From: Pyrus communis
Lineage: Eukaryota > Streptophyta > Magnoliopsida > Rosales > Rosaceae
Assembly: GCF_963583255.1 (NCBI RefSeq)
Contig: NC_084813.1
Coordinates: forward strand, 17,737,799 to 17,801,798
Direction: 5' to 3'
Length of the DNA: 64,000 nucleotides
A program made the position numbers and the translations under genes. The notes beneath the pieces are model-generated. The model did not search any database and had not been told where the DNA came from. It saw only the letters and a program-made list of their open reading frames with translations. This document shows positions 21,802-37,294 of this stretch, one piece after another (within the stretch, counting starts at the first letter, position 1; every line of letters begins with the position of its first letter).

Positions 21802-22884
21802 TAAATAGACATGTATTAACACTCTGAAATTATCACATGCATCATTTACGTTTTAAAATTGCATTCTTCAGATCTACATGCATGGTGTTTGTTGTAAACT
21901 TGTAATCAGTGGATCCTATGCGAGAATATACGCTTCCGCATTTCTGACCTCATATATATATTACACACACGCGCACGCGCGCACGCGCGCGCGCATATAT
22001 GTATGTATAGTTGTGTAGTTGTGTAGTTGTGTGGTAATCAAGGAACCACGAGGATATTCAGTTCTTGTGTGGTAATCAAGGAACCACGAGGATATTCAGT
22101 TCACTGATATGAACTGCAGTCCCTTCCACCAGCTGGCATACCTAACAAATATATGGTCACAGCTAATTCTCATAACTTTCTTGGAATTAATAACTAGCAA
22201 ATGACAGCAAAGGCATGACATCATCACCTCCATCTGAAAAATTCCACGAATTAAAACACCAGCGCCATACCACGGGCCATGCATGCACATGATAGATACG
22301 ACATAGAATAATACTTGACTATTCAAACGTTGAGGAGATATCTTCTTCAAATGCGTTGTTACAGATTCACACAATTTTGTACTTACGAATAGAATTTTTC
22401 ATATTATATATCATGGTGTAAAGATCACATCTACAAACAATAAAAAAAGTGAGATCGTTGTGTTATTTAACTGTATAAAAAAAATCAATCGAAATTAGTA
22501 AAAATATTACAAACTGTTTTATCCATTTGCTGCAATTGATTGACTAAACAACCTTTGTTTTAATTTTTTTTTTTTTTTTTAATAAAAATGATCTTTACAT
22601 AATAATTTACATCATTAACTATTATTATAACACGAAGTTTTGTGAATCGTCCACGAAACATTTTGAAGAGGAATTCCATTTCATCTTTGAGTGTTCAAGA
22701 ATTATTCTATGATTTATATACCCCAATGTACTAGTTTTAGAGAACTCGCTAATAGAAGTATAGGTCCCACTGTTATTTAAAATACTGTGCACTAAAATGC
22801 AGTCTACGTAGTATTATATATATCTAGATGATTTTCAGCTGAACTTTGCATTTCAATCAAGTAGTTCTTCCACGCTAAATCGAA
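21802..22884 (+). promoter_or_regulatory. UGT71-type gene promoter region
   Basis: This is the 5' flank of the glycosyltransferase gene. ATTATATATA at 22813-22822, about 65-70 bp before the ATG, is the likely TATA box. The whole flank is a paralogous copy of 6476-8032 with less insertion load, and it shows the empty site for the MITE at 6735. A 44-bp direct duplication (GTGTGGTAATCAAGGAACCA) is seen at about 22027 and 22063. Weaker similarity also exists at 40085-40460. Confidence 0.7.
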
Positions 22885-24309
22885 ATGAAGAAGCCAGCAG
22901 TGCTAGTGTTCGTCCCATCCTTAGGCATTGGCCACATCATATCAGCGGTTGAGATCGCAAAGCAACTCGTCGCTCGAGATGATCAACTCTTCATCACAAT
23001 CCTCATCATGAAGCTCCCCTTCGACAAACTCTTCACCAACACAGACTCTTCAATCTCACACCGCATCAACTTCATCAACCTCCCCGAAACCCTAGTCGAC
23101 ATACCACTCGTCTTCCCCTCTTTCGTCAACCCATTCATTGAGAGTCACAAAATCCACGTCAAAGAAGCTGTCACGAAACTACTCACTGATCAGTCAGTTC
23201 AGTCCGAGTCCAAAAACCCTAGGGTTCTTGGCGGGTTCGTCATTGACATGTTCTGCACCTCTATGATTGACGTGGCAAACGAGTTTGGAGTTCCTTCTTT
23301 CCTCTTCTACACATCCAGCGCCGCCATGCTAGGGTTCTGGTTGCATCTCGCGTCGCTTCGCAACGAACACGACAAGGATATCTATGAATTGATTAACTCG
23401 AGTACAGAGTTGGTCATCCCGAGTTTTATCAACCCTGTGCCCACTAAAGTGTTCCCTGGTGAACTTTTGGACAAGGAAGGCGCCACCATCTTCCTCGACT
23501 TTGGAACTAGGTTTAGAGAAACCAAGGGTATTTTGGTGAACACGTTCTCGGAGCTGGAAGCCCATGCGATTCATTCCCTGTCGGACGGTAAGACCCCTCC
23601 CGTGTACCCTGTGGGGCCCCTGTTGAATCTGAAGAGTGATGACACTCGTGTGGCTCCGGATAAGGCCAGAGAAAAGTCTGATATCCTGGATTGGCTTGAC
23701 GATCAGCCCCCGTTGTCGGTGTTGTTCCTGTGCTTCGGGAGCATGGGTAGCTTCTGTGAGGCCCAAGTGAAAGAGATAGCCCGCGCGCTGGAGCACAGTG
23801 GGCTTCGGTTCTTGTGGTCCCTACGCCAGCCCCCGCCCAAGGGGACCTTGACCTTGCCAAGCGACTATGCGGATCCCAAGGCAGTCTTGCCCGAAGGGTT
23901 CCTTGATCGGACAGCCACGACCGGGAAGGTCCTAGGATGGGCTCCGCAAGTGGCGATATTATCTCACCCGGCGGTCGGAGGTTTCGTGTCGCATTGCGGG
24001 TGGAATTCCGCTCTGGAGAGTATATGGCACGGCGTGCCGATTGCGACGTGGCCAATGTACGCAGAGCAACAATCGAATGCATTTGAGCTGTTGGAGTTGG
24101 GATTGGCAGTGGAGATTAAGATGGATTATAAGACGGAGAGTGAAGTAGTGGTGAGTGCAGAAGAAATAGAGAGAGGGATTAAGGAAGTGATGGAACTTGA
24201 TAGTGATACAAGGAAGAGAGTGAAAGAGACGAGTGAAAAAGGTAAAAAAGCCTTGGAGTTTGGTGGTTCGTCTTACGCTTCATTGGGTCGTTTTATTGAT
24301 CAAATTTAA
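22885..24309 (+). CDS. UDP-glycosyltransferase, UGT71 type (phenolic O-glucosyltransferase)
   Basis: Intronless, 474 aa, the normal size for a plant family-1 UGT. It should transfer glucose from UDP-glucose to a small phenolic acceptor in the cytosol. The N-terminal acceptor domain has the catalytic His17 in PSLGIGH and its partner Asp121 in VIDMFC. The C-terminal half has the PSPG sugar-donor box, residues 352-395, starting [20 protein letters not shown] and ending with Q395, as in glucose-using enzymes. The sequence style ([25 protein letters not shown]) resembles UGT71K/71A proteins, some of which glucosylate phloretin in apple; that substrate is inference. The ATG chosen is the first in frame and lies about 65-70 bp after a TATA box. 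AATAAA at 24429-24434 is a likely polyadenylation signal. No lesion is visible. Confidence 0.95.
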   Translation: MKKPAVLVFVPSLGIGHIISAVEIAKQLVARDDQLFITILIMKLPFDKLFTNTDSSISHRINFINLPETLVDIPLVFPSFVNPFIESHKIHVKEAVTKLLTDQSVQSESKNPRVLGGFVIDMFCTSMIDVANEFGVPSFLFYTSSAAMLGFWLHLASLRNEHDKDIYELINSSTELVIPSFINPVPTKVFPGELLDKEGATIFLDFGTRFRETKGILVNTFSELEAHAIHSLSDGKTPPVYPVGPLLNLKSDDTRVAPDKAREKSDILDWLDDQPPLSVLFLCFGSMGSFCEAQVKEIARALEHSGLRFLWSLRQPPPKGTLTLPSDYADPKAVLPEGFLDRTATTGKVLGWAPQVAILSHPAVGGFVSHCGWNSALESIWHGVPIATWPMYAEQQSNAFELLELGLAVEIKMDYKTESEVVVSAEEIERGIKEVMELDSDTRKRVKETSEKGKKALEFGGSSYASLGRFIDQI

Positions 24310-25034
24310 CTTTTTATTCAACAAAGTTTAAGATCATTTTATGACTGGTTGCAGTAACTATTTTTCATATTTTTCTTTCGATGTAGCAAGTTTGGCATTG
24401 TTAGTATGGTGTTCAACGGGGAAAGATGAATAAAGTTTTCAAGTTTGGTTTAATATGTAAAGAGGAATTTCATCTACGCTGCAACATTTGTCTTTGAATA
24501 CTTATCAAAATGTCGAGAATGTTATGTATGGTACATTGAAAATAAAAATGTCCCATTGGCAATTCGATTGTAGAATTGAACACATAATATAAGGTATTTA
24601 ACCGCTATAGTTTCACCTAAAAAATATAGGTGTTGCATAATTAGTACTTTCAATTTCAAAGGTCCTTGACCTTTACACCTGCCTTGACCTTTACACCTGC
24701 CGCTGCCGCCCAATGTGTTTTGGGTTATGCTATTCACAGTCGAATTATTGCCGCCAATGTGCATTGGGTCATGAATTTATGTTAGGTATATTAGTTTTTT
24801 TGTTATAGGATATTAATTAGATTATTTGGAGTTGGAAAATGCATGATATTAGAAGATTTTAATTGATTTTTAATATTTTTAAAAATATAAAATGAGTAAA
24901 AGAAATAAAAACATGTAATTAAATAATTAGACTCACTCCTAAAATCTATCTATGTTTTTGGACCTGGATCTAAAAGTCCCTTAAGAAAAAAAAAAAAAAA
25001 AAAAAAAATTCATGGTTGTCCTTAATGAAAGTTG
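24310..25034. other. UGT 3' flank and AT-rich spacer
   Basis: It holds the UGT 3' UTR and a perfect 18-bp tandem duplication (CCTTGACCTTTACACCTG at 24664-24681 and 24682-24699). A long A-run is at about 24986-25008. No gene is seen. Confidence 0.5.
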
Positions 25035-25420
25035 TATGAATACAAAAAGGCATTTTAGCCAAAAGTGTTCTTGAGATTGGCATAACTCCTCACTTGGGTC
25101 CCTGATATTTGAAGTCGATAAAAGTCGTTTCTAAGGTTGTCCATCATCAATCATTTTGGTCATTCCGTGAAAAATCTTTCTTAATAAGGACCAAAATGAC
25201 AAAAACACCCTCAATTTAATAAATAATAGGCCAAAATGATTTGACAAAAATTGAGAGCATTTTTGTTATTTTAGTCTTTATTTAACAAAGATTTTTCACG
25301 GAATGAACAAAATGATTATGGTGAACAAACTCAATGACCACTTCTTTCGATTTCAAATCTTAGGAATCAAAGTGAAGAGTTATGTCAATCTCAATGACTA
25401 TTTTAGCTCAAAAGCATTAA
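25035..25420. mobile_element. Large foldback MITE, arms about 170 bp
   Basis: The left arm (CTTGAGATTGGCATAACTCC...TCATTCCGTGAAAAATCTTT) and the reverse complement of the right arm (CATTGAGATTGACATAACTC...TTCATTCCGTGAAAAATCTT) pair over almost the entire element. There is no coding capacity. Target duplication is unclear (AATACA occurs at both edges). The ORF across it is an artefact of the palindrome. Confidence 0.8.
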
Positions 25421-26104
25421 ATACATTCCTATTATTTATTAATGAAATTTCATTGTCGTCTCCAAACTGGATAGGCTTAACACAAACCAATAAAAATCTT
25501 TATGTTATATTTCAATTTCTTGGTTTGTCATGTTTTGTCTTGCTAGATTATCAATCCCATTTTATGGGATTGGCAGGGACAAGCTCTTTCATGACTAATT
25601 AATCTTCTGTCTTTAAGGTGGAGAGAAGCCAAACCTAACTTGGACAAGGGTAGACGTTGATATCCATTTTTTCAATTAACATTCACCAAAACTAGTTATC
25701 CAATCCAATCCTAAACACCGAATGAGTTCTTCAGACTGAAAATGATACACTCACAGGGATAACCATAGTAAGCTAGTGTTTAATTATTAAGTGGTTTTAG
25801 TCTCATATCGATTACTAGATACATCATAGCGCATGACCATTAACCAAACAAAACTGAACAAGCAAAAAGAACACAAAGTACAAGTTCAAGTTGGCCAAAA
25901 TGGAAGCAGAAACGCAAAGGCAAATAGCACTATCATGTATAACTACGTCTCATGTAATGGAGTTCTAAGCACACTGGCGATGAACAAAAAAACCAGGCGA
26001 AATTACACTAAACATATTTTTCGGACCCCCTTCTCAACCACAGAATTCATATATCATCATCAAACGCAACCTTATACCATTGTACAGAACTCCATAACAA
26101 CCTA
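25421..26104. other. Intergenic; includes 3' UTR of the cytidylyltransferase gene
   Basis: AT-rich sequence with no credible ORF. The right part, next to 26105, is the expected 3' UTR of the minus-strand gene. Confidence 0.4.
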
Positions 26105-29174
<3,070 letters not shown>

Positions 29175-30911
29175 CCGAATCCAACAAGAAACTGGAGTTT
29201 GGCCTTCTTGTTTACCAATATGCCACCTCCGCCACCCACCACCACAACCTTTGCTGCTTCTCTCTCGCCGCTTTCGTTCTCTCTCTCTATATTTGTTGTG
29301 TCCCCTGCTAAAGTGTACAACCTCAGAATACGCGGTAATTCCGCGTGCCCTTTCCTATTTGGTTTTATTTCCATTTTTTTCTTGTTCTGTTTTCTCGTAG
29401 CGGCACGGCAAATGTCACAAAGGTAGTAGGTCGGTATGTGCCTTGATCCATGATGTAAAAAGGGTAAAATTTACTATGTATATGCATTCCATATGAAGTT
29501 AGGAAGAGGATCCATGATCTTATGTGATCTTATAAAACTTTACTATTATTCGGTATGTAGTTCCTTTAGGAGATGATTTGGTATAAAGTTGAATTGTATA
29601 GCATCTTTCAAAAATGGATACATGTTTATTACGTGATTGAAGCATATTACGTACGGTTAAGGCTGGAAAAAGTTAACAACGCTATAACAGTTATTTAGAG
29701 GCGGAGCTGAGAATTGAAGTAAGAAAAACACTGGTTAAAATTCAAGATCTTTGTGTCACAAATTAGACAAATATTTCAGAAAGCTCTCATTTTGTCTATT
29801 TTTACCCTTACTTACTAACCAAGGATGTAAAACTTGGGCTGAAAAAAAAAAATCGAAAATTCTGAAATCGACTTGAATTATCTCGAATTTTTTATTGGTT
29901 CGATTTTGAATTTTGTATAGGAAGTGAATTTTTGTTTCAACCTAAACCGGACTGATATTAATTACCTAAAAAATAAGACTGGAAAGACTCAACCATATGA
30001 GATCTCCCTTAGGAGATCAAAGTTCCTAACCACTAAGCCAAATTTTAACATGTGATATTAAAATGCAACTAATATAATTATATGTTATCTAATAACTATT
30101 AATTATTCAATTTAACATCCCCTCAGAACCCTATCTGCCATCATTTTGACTCTCCCTTGTCGACTTCACTTCAGTTGCACCACAATGACCATTCATTTCG
30201 TCTCCCTCTCTCTGTCGTTCCACCATGATAACTATCAATGTCACCAATATTTTTCCTCTCATCCCATATCTCACCACGTTCACCACAAATCAGATGCCAC
30301 CGCTACAATTCTAGGTTTTGCCACCTTCTTCTTAGTTCTGCAATTCTTCCTTCTCTCACTCGCTCCACTGAACAACCATCGCCGTCACAAACACTTCTCC
30401 TCTTATCCCCCTTCTCGCCACCAAGACCATGAATTAGCCATCAGCGTCATTGAACTTCAGCCATCGCCACCACCGCACTTTATTGAACCAATCCAAAATA
30501 AAAATAAGTTTTGGTATTCCCAATTTTATGGATTCTGAAATTTTTGGTTCGGGATCGGGCCAAAATAATATATCTGACTATTTTGAATTCGATTTCCATA
30601 AATGGTAGCGTTATGCACACACCTATTTTTATTTCTTAAATACCCTCTCAATTTTCGACCGTTGAATAAAATGAACTGAAGAAGATCAATTGTTGTTTGA
30701 ATTTCGGTTCGGGTTCCAACCCGAAACCAAACCCTATGTAAAACTCACAAGGAATTTAGACATTAGAGTGAAAGAGAAGAGAATGGAAGAGAGAGGCCAT
30801 GATACAAGAAGAACATGATACCTTTGTAATAAGTTTGTAGCTTATATAATTAATAACATTAACCTTTTATCATAACAATGGTACGTTAAAAGTTTTCTCT
30901 CAATCTCTCTC

Positions 30912-30951
<40 letters not shown>

Positions 30952-31319
30952 AACTCTCTATGTGTTGCTACAAAAATCCAAGCTAGATCAAAGTTTCAGT
31001 TACTGGCCCTTGCTTTTGCTCGGGGTAGGCAACATCCCTTTATTTCATCTCTTTTTTCCTCCACCTTCCTTCTTCTCTCTTTTGCCATTTCCCACTTTTC
31101 CTTCTCTCTTATCTCTTTTATCACTTCCCCTCACAGCATCCCACCCCCTCTTCATTCCCCCCTTTCCAATCTTCTTCCTTCTTTTTTTGGTTATCCCTTG
31201 AGTTTTATCTTAGTTTTCCTCAAGTTTGGTCTCAATTACCCCCTAAGCTTGTCTTAGATTTGGTCTTAATTACCCCTTAGCCTCACTTTCTATCCAAAAG
31301 GTACTTTGTATATATTTGC
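29175..31319. other. Intergenic: upstream of cytidylyltransferase, then AT-rich spacer
   Basis: 29175-29420 is the probable 5' UTR/promoter of the minus-strand gene, with CT-rich tracts. From 29440 on I see no credible gene. ORFs at 30146-30538 and 30962-31201 are low-complexity His/Pro/Phe/Ser frames over CT-rich DNA. A long CT repeat lies at 30905-30949. Confidence 0.4.
30905..30949. repeat. (CT)n microsatellite
   Basis: A near-pure CT dinucleotide run of about 45 bp, interrupted once by CA near 30914. Confidence 0.95.
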
Positions 31320-31633
31320 AGGGATTCATGAAGGGGGACTTGAATCCGGCGTCTACTTTCTCGGTTCAAAGTTTGGCTTCCTCTGAGGATGTGAGTCATG
31401 TGACGGTGGTGGCAGTTTGGTTTATGCTGCTTGAGATTAGGATTTTTTTTATTGTTTGGTTTTGCTGCCTTCAGGCTTAAGCTTGTGTGGGCCTCCTGTT
31501 GTATCTTAGGTTGCTACTCTCCTTTTGCTTGGGCATTTTACTTATTTATTGTTATTTAACTGGCTCTTTCTGGGCCTTGTACTAATTTTTTACAGAAGTA
31601 ATCTTGTTTAAACAAAAAAAAAAAAAAAAAAAA
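31320..31633 (+). mobile_element. Possible LINE-type 3' end with poly(A)
   Basis: A non-coding segment ends in ACAGAAGTAATCTTGTTTAA followed by a 19-base or so A-run at about 31615-31633, the usual layout of a LINE 3' UTR or processed transcript. No coding remnant or target duplication was found. Confidence 0.4.
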
Positions 31634-31744
31634 CACACCTCACATGATAGGTCTATATTCGATTTCCCCTCCTCCTACAATCTACCTAATGCCCTGAATG
31701 GTTCTATACTTGAGATGATTAATTAGATGGTGACATTGAAGTGG

Positions 31745-32571
31745 GGTTTTTTTTTTTTTAATTTTTTTTTTATGTCATTGATGAAAAGCAATAGATACAT
31801 AAGATAAGGGACCCTAATAAAATTGGGGAACCCAATAGCAAGTAAAGACCCCCAAGGAGGCAGTGGACCTAAGGGTAGACAAAGTGGACCAAAAGCGCAG
31901 CTTGGGTCACCACCCAAAGGCTAGAAACCAAAGAGGGCGTTAGTGGGGCAAGGAAGGCCATCAATGGACAAGATATAGACTAGACCATATGGAGGCTTCG
32001 TAACCCAGACTTTCGAACATATCTCTCTTTTACACTGCAAGGCAACACAAACGGTTGCAGAATTCATTTGTCGAGGAACCCAACACCACTTAAAGGAGGA
32101 AAAATGGTGACGAAGATTCCAAATTTGGTGAAGAAGGGGAAAAATAGACCAATTGGCTTTCCTTCTATCCTCATTAATGCTAGCTACTAGAGTGGTAAAA
32201 TTAGATTCAAAAATAACATTAGTGATATTATTATGGATGGTCGTCTGAATAGCCATGACCCCAGCTTTAGCCTCCGCTTGAAGAGCAGGAGAAGATGTTT
32301 CAATCCCACAATTCCTAGCCATCACAGAACCAGAAGTATCCTTAATAACAACTCCAAAACCCGTCGAACCTAATTGCTTGGTCCAGGAGGCATCACAGTT
32401 GATTTTCAGCACTGAAATAGAAGGAAAGATCCAAGTTGAAAGAGCGGCCGTGCCCTGAGAGACCCGAGAATGTGCTACAGGGTTGGCAGTCCAAAATTCC
32501 TCCATTACCGAATAGGCCTTGTGGATAGTAGTAGCAGAAGATGGGATGATTCAATTAAAGCTAGCTTGACA
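31745..32571 (-). mobile_element. LINE 3' part with RNase H-like domain and poly(A)
   Basis: The minus strand reads out a 194-codon frame (32505-31921) with the RNase H-like domain typical of plant L1-type LINEs: VLKINCDASWTKQLGSTGFG, GVVIKDTSGSVMARNC, LQAEAKAGVMAIQTTI and VIFESNFTTLV. The poly(A) tail is the T-run at 31747-31771 on the plus strand. The frame is interrupted upstream by a solo LTR. One TGA lies near 32543 in the upstream continuation. This is a non-autonomous relic. Confidence 0.85.
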
Positions 32572-34793
32572 TGACACGACTCGACCCCGATATCTCCAAA
32601 TACCAAGATAGGCATATGATGGCCAAGTGACGAAGCCATTTTAAACATGCATACAAATAAAATATGTAATTAGAACGAAATATGCTAATGCGGAAACGTG
32701 TTCAGAGTATACATATAATCAAGAATAATGTGAAAGAATTACTATAAAAAGGTATGAATAAAGGAATTGGTCATACACTGAGAATACTCGAAGATACCTA
32801 TGCGGAAATGCCCTGACGCGAGGATCGTATGCCTCGATTCTAAATCTTGAAGGGGGCACAAAACAAAAGATGAGTGGACTAAGGTTTATAATACTAATAC
32901 TAATAATAAGAAAACCATTTTCTTTTTTAACATACTAACCCCCTGTTTTGAAAACCCTATGAAAACATTCGTAGATAATAAAACCATATCTAAAAGTGGT
33001 ATCGAAATCGCCGAAAGGCAAATCCGAGAAAGCTCATAAACCCAAAGTAATAAAGTACTCAATTAGGGGTATCATAGTCGCCGGAAGGCATAACCATCAC
33101 TCGAAGGTGAAGCTGTACGACATTGAGTTACACTAGTGAAGAAATATGGTAGGTCCTATCACTCGAAGGTGAAGCTGTATGACGCTGAGTTACGCCAAAG
33201 AAGGAACATATACATAACACACCGACACTAGCCATGGCTAGTGAAGCTGTCCGACAGTGGTTTCGCCAATGAAGTTGGGAGTATGTCATAAATATCCTTA
33301 ACTGTGTCCTATGGCCATAGACGTCTACATACTCGAATTGTGTGTATGTGTTGTATAATAACCCACTAGATAAGCACATAAAAAGTATCTCAAAAACTCA
33401 TACCAAGCTTAGCATTTAAAATCTCGTCAACCAAAATCATAAACAAGCCATAAATATTTCGTAAAAACCATTTAAATAATCATAAGTTTTCCGTAACCAT
33501 AATTATAGAAATCCGTAAAACATATTATAAAACATAATCAATTCATAAAATATAAATGCATGCAAGCTTAATATTTTATATAAAAACATGCAATTTAAAA
33601 AATAGTCCATTCACAAATATTCCACTACTTGGGAGCCACTTGAACTAGGGAGGACAGGGTCACGACCAACCAACGCACCTAAACACAAGTAGAGACCATT
33701 TAATAAAACTCTACTTAAACGATTGAATTTGGGAAAACGAACAGTGGATTCGGATTCGGCACTTCGAAAAACCTAAGGAAGGACCATGTGTTCCCTCACG
33801 CCCCGAGATAGGTCGTCGGGGAAATTATTAGCGCCACGGCGACGAAGCACAGTGCCTCCGACGGAGGCGCGTATGATCCACACGTCGGGCACTGTAGCAC
33901 CACGCGCAGCCTCACGCGCCCTCGAGTACGCTGTACTTGCCTTATCCACGAAACTTGCAGACTTGCAGGTGGAAAAGCCAGCTTCTAGAGCTCATTTCGA
34001 GCTCGATTCTTAACCAATTTCAGTGATTTGAGAACCTAAATGAAGTTTAAAATGTAGGGAATCGATACATACCCATTGGAGGCCGTGACATGGTCGGAGT
34101 TGGTTGAAAAAGGTGTTTGAAAGTGGTCAAACGGCCCTGGTTTCAAATTCCATAAATCTGGGAAATTTTACCAACTACTCTAATCTAACCTAAAACACGA
34201 TCTAGAAGATTTTGAGGAGCTTACCTACGTCGAGGACGGTGATGACTTGTTGTGGTTTGTTGAAGAAGATGATGACCAATAATTGTCAAGAGAGAGGTGA
34301 GAAAGGGAGGAGGGAGGGTCCACAGATGGTGATGGTGCTCGCTAAAATGGCGAGGCTAGTGGTGGTGGAGGCAGTACTGTCGTTGTTGGTTATACAAGCT
34401 CGGAGAGAGAGTTGCAGAGATGAGAGAAAAAGACAAAAATAGTGGGAGAGTTTACCAAGGAGAGAAAGCAGAGAAAAGACAAGGAAGAAAAAGAGAGCCG
34501 GGAGACACCATAAGAGGGTGGGCCCCACTGGCACACCAAACAAAGCAAGAAAAGACAAAACGGAAAAAATATCTCTCATGACGTAAAATTACCATAATGT
34601 CCTTATCGTTCCAAATCCCATAAAACCTTTGTTTTAGCTCCAAATTCAAATCCGCTTACGCCCACACGTTCTTAGCGACGAGTACTACAAGAAAATGTCA
34701 ATATAATAGGTCATACATTGCACGGTACGAAGGTCAACAAAAGTCAATGATTTAAAATTATAAAAACAGTAAAATCTGGGATGGGTTGTTACA
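32572..34793 (-). mobile_element. Solo LTR (2.2 kb) nested in the LINE
   Basis: On the minus strand the block starts TGTAACAACCCATCCC at 34793 and ends CGAGTCGTGTCA at 32572. LINE sequence flanks it on both sides, and removing it with one 5-bp flank restores a LINE reading frame. The flanking pentamers (CGACA and TGTCA on the minus strand) match at three of five positions, so the duplication has decayed. It is related to the plus-strand LTR at 10594-13732 (ATTGACTTTTGTTGACC near 34748-34732). Internal repeats with CACTCGAAGGTGAAGCTGTA occur at about 33095 and 33160. ORFs inside are not gene-like. Confidence 0.8.
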
Positions 34794-34965
34794 TGTCGTC
34801 TAACCTTCCAAATTTCCCAACAAAAGAATGAAATCGATCATGGGAGATATTGTCTTCAGGGAGAAGAGAGGATAATTTCAAGAACCAGCGATCAAAAGAG
34901 GAAGTAGCTTGGGCATTGACCTTAAAACCAAGGGGGGACCCGAACCAGACCACCTTGGTCCAAGG
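34794..34965 (-). mobile_element. Upstream fragment of the same LINE
   Basis: The minus strand reads VVWFGSPLGFKVNAQATSSF and onward to a WKVRR segment, matching the stretch between reverse transcriptase and RNase H in plant LINEs. It is continuous with 32571-31745 once the intervening LTR is removed. The fragment ends at about 34965; the LINE is 5'-truncated. Confidence 0.75.
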
Positions 34966-35131
34966 GTTTATATATGCATGACATTTATCTTTTAGCTTGT
35001 CTGTGTCAGTTGCATTATTGACACCTAAAGATGATGATGTGTCTTATTGTCATGTACATTGACGAGAACAAACAATTTAAGCACGATATTACATTGGAAG
35101 AGTAAGAAAAAAGGCCCAAGAGAGAGTCTAA
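34966..35131. other. Spacer and 3' UTR of the pectinesterase gene
   Basis: Short AT-rich sequence between the LINE remnant and the stop codon of the minus-strand pectinesterase. Nothing else recognised. Confidence 0.4.
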
Positions 35132-37294
35132 TTAATTAATAACGGATTGCAACCAATCTCCCCCATCAATGAAAGACACATTAAGGAAAAGAGAAGCTTG
35201 TGTGTCATTCAGCTTCTGTACGTAAGGCGCACGCAAGCTCATATTTGCTCCTGCACCTGAGTTATTGTATTCTCCATAGAATATAGTCCTGCATGCATTT
35301 AAACAAATGATTAATACTTCGATTAGATTAATTTTGTGATTAATCCAATAATCAAACTTTAAATGAATATTGATTAATTGAGGGGTCCTTTGAAAACCAC
35401 TAGGCCTTCAACTTTTATTTTATTTTTTTTAAATTAAAAACTTAAAAACAGTTACTAAACAAGTTTTCAGTTTTGAGTTTTTGTCTAAACGGCTATCAAA
35501 AGAGCCGTAACCCTTGCAATAATCTTTACATACTGGTCTCTTGTTGGATCATTGAAGTCATTCCACCCTTCAGGAGCTATAATATCAGTCATTGTTGTGC
35601 TGGCAAAAACCACTCCAGAGAAAGGCCTCCATGCTCGACCCAACCATACTCTTCCAGTCCCTCCAATAAAGCAGTTGACAAATGCATAGCCAGTGTTTTC
35701 ATCCTTGGAAGCTCTGCCGTGCGCTGTAACCGCGCCATTTATACTCTTTGTTCCTAGGGGTACTGGATTCGACATCGAAATCAACTGACAATTCTGTGTC
35801 AAGCAGTCCAAGAAGCACACTGGTTTTTTAGTTTTTTTATATATCAATTTATCATAAACATTTTACTTATATTCTGTATGAAAAATGATTACGTAGTATT
35901 GGGTACTAATCTAGACTACATGGCTCCTTGCCTGCATGCATGAAGGAGCTATTCCTCTGTAAATGAAAAATCACAGTTTGGTCGTGCAAAAAACTTTTTG
36001 TTTTGTAATTTTAGTGAATTATTTTTGTATATGTATGTCAAACTGTGATTTGCAGGTAAAGAGTAACCCCAAAACGTATTTTCTCAAGCAATCACAGGAA
36101 AAGAAATTTGCATATCAGAAATGAAACGGGTTACCTCATACAATGATCTTCCATTGCCAAAGATGAAATCAATGGAGCCCTGGATGTAGCAATCCTTGAA
36201 GTAATGGCGGCCCCTATCATCGTGAAAGGTGTCTTGAGCTCCAAAAAAACCCACAACCCAAAAATGCAGCTTGGTCTCCTGATATTCTAATCGCTACAGC
36301 TTGAGCACCAACATCTCCAGGCTTCGGAAGTGGAGCAACATTCTTGTTTCATAATTTCCATTTGGACATGTGAATATGTATAAATTATAAAATTAATACA
36401 TTGATGCAATTTTCAAAGTGTGTAGCTCACCATGAAGCTTATGTTCTTGGCAACAAAGTTGTCAGCAAAAACTTGAACTGAGCCACTGTAAAATGTGCCA
36501 TGTGCTGAATTGGCTGTGTCGTTCCATGATATTGCAGTCATTTCATACCCTTGTCCTTGAAATGTTATATTTGGTTTGGTTTTTGGAACCGTGACTTTCT
36601 CACTAGTTACATTATGAACAAAAATAAACAATTAATGTATTTAAAGAAAGGTTTTTCATAAAATAGAAGTCCTTAAAACACTTAAAAACATTGTTTCAAC
36701 AAGAAAAAAACTTTATGGACACAACTGTTATTGCCCCCAATTGTTATTACATTATAGGCGAGGGTTCTTTCCATGGTAATTTTCTTTTAAGTTTTTCTCA
36801 CGAACATCAATTACTAGGAGACGAAACAAATTGAAAAAAAAAAATGAAAAAAGAGAGTTGGAAATGAAGGAATTGAAAAGCTAATTAACTTACTAGTAAA
36901 TGCCATTATTAATCCAAATTATTGTTCTTTTCGAGCTAGGAGTCGGAACTGCATCAACAGCTGCTTGAACCAATGTGAATTTGCAACACCCATTTGGATC
37001 AACACAAAGATAGGAGGTTGTGTTGGTGTCTGGAGGAGGAAATCCGGGTGGAAAATCATCACAAATGGATCCTATTTTTCCCTCATCCTCATGATTTTTG
37101 CGATGCCTAGCAAATATGTTTTGTGGGATGAGAAAAGAAATAATATTGGGCACTGAGGATGAGGTGTTGAGATCACTTAGATTGACAAAGTATTTGAGGG
37201 ATGATGAGTTTGGAATATCAATGAGATTTCGAGATGCCAATAAAATCGCAACAGTGGCAACAAAATATGTTAGGATAGTGGTTTTGGGACTCAT
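35132..37294 (-). CDS. Pectinesterase (pectin methylesterase), 5 exons, one-base frameshift in exon 3
   Basis: A secreted cell-wall enzyme of carbohydrate esterase family 8 that removes methyl esters from homogalacturonan. Exons (minus): 37294-36894, 36602-36431, 36342-36135, 35793-35534, 35288-35132; about 398 aa if the shift is ignored. Residues 1-22 are a hydrophobic signal segment. There is no N-terminal inhibitor (PRO) domain, so it is a type II enzyme. All five family motifs are readable: GIYYE (131-135), QAVA (205-208), AQDT (226-229), DFIFG (249-253), LGRAW (311-315). Exon 3 is 208 bp where 207 is needed. The extra base lies in a seven-T run (plus-strand A7 at 36243-36249) between GCG and FGAQDT. 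All other exons keep phase and the ends are intact. It is either a very young pseudogene or a homopolymer sequencing error. Confidence 0.9.

Noticed and set aside
23329..24082. Two long minus-strand frames (155 and 189 codons) opposite the UGT gene
   Set aside because: They are antisense shadows of a GC-richer coding sequence; composition is Arg/Pro/Ser-rich and no family features are seen.
30146..31201. Frames of 130 and 79 codons rich in Ser, Pro, His and Phe
   Set aside because: They follow CT-rich tracts and microsatellite DNA and show no domain.
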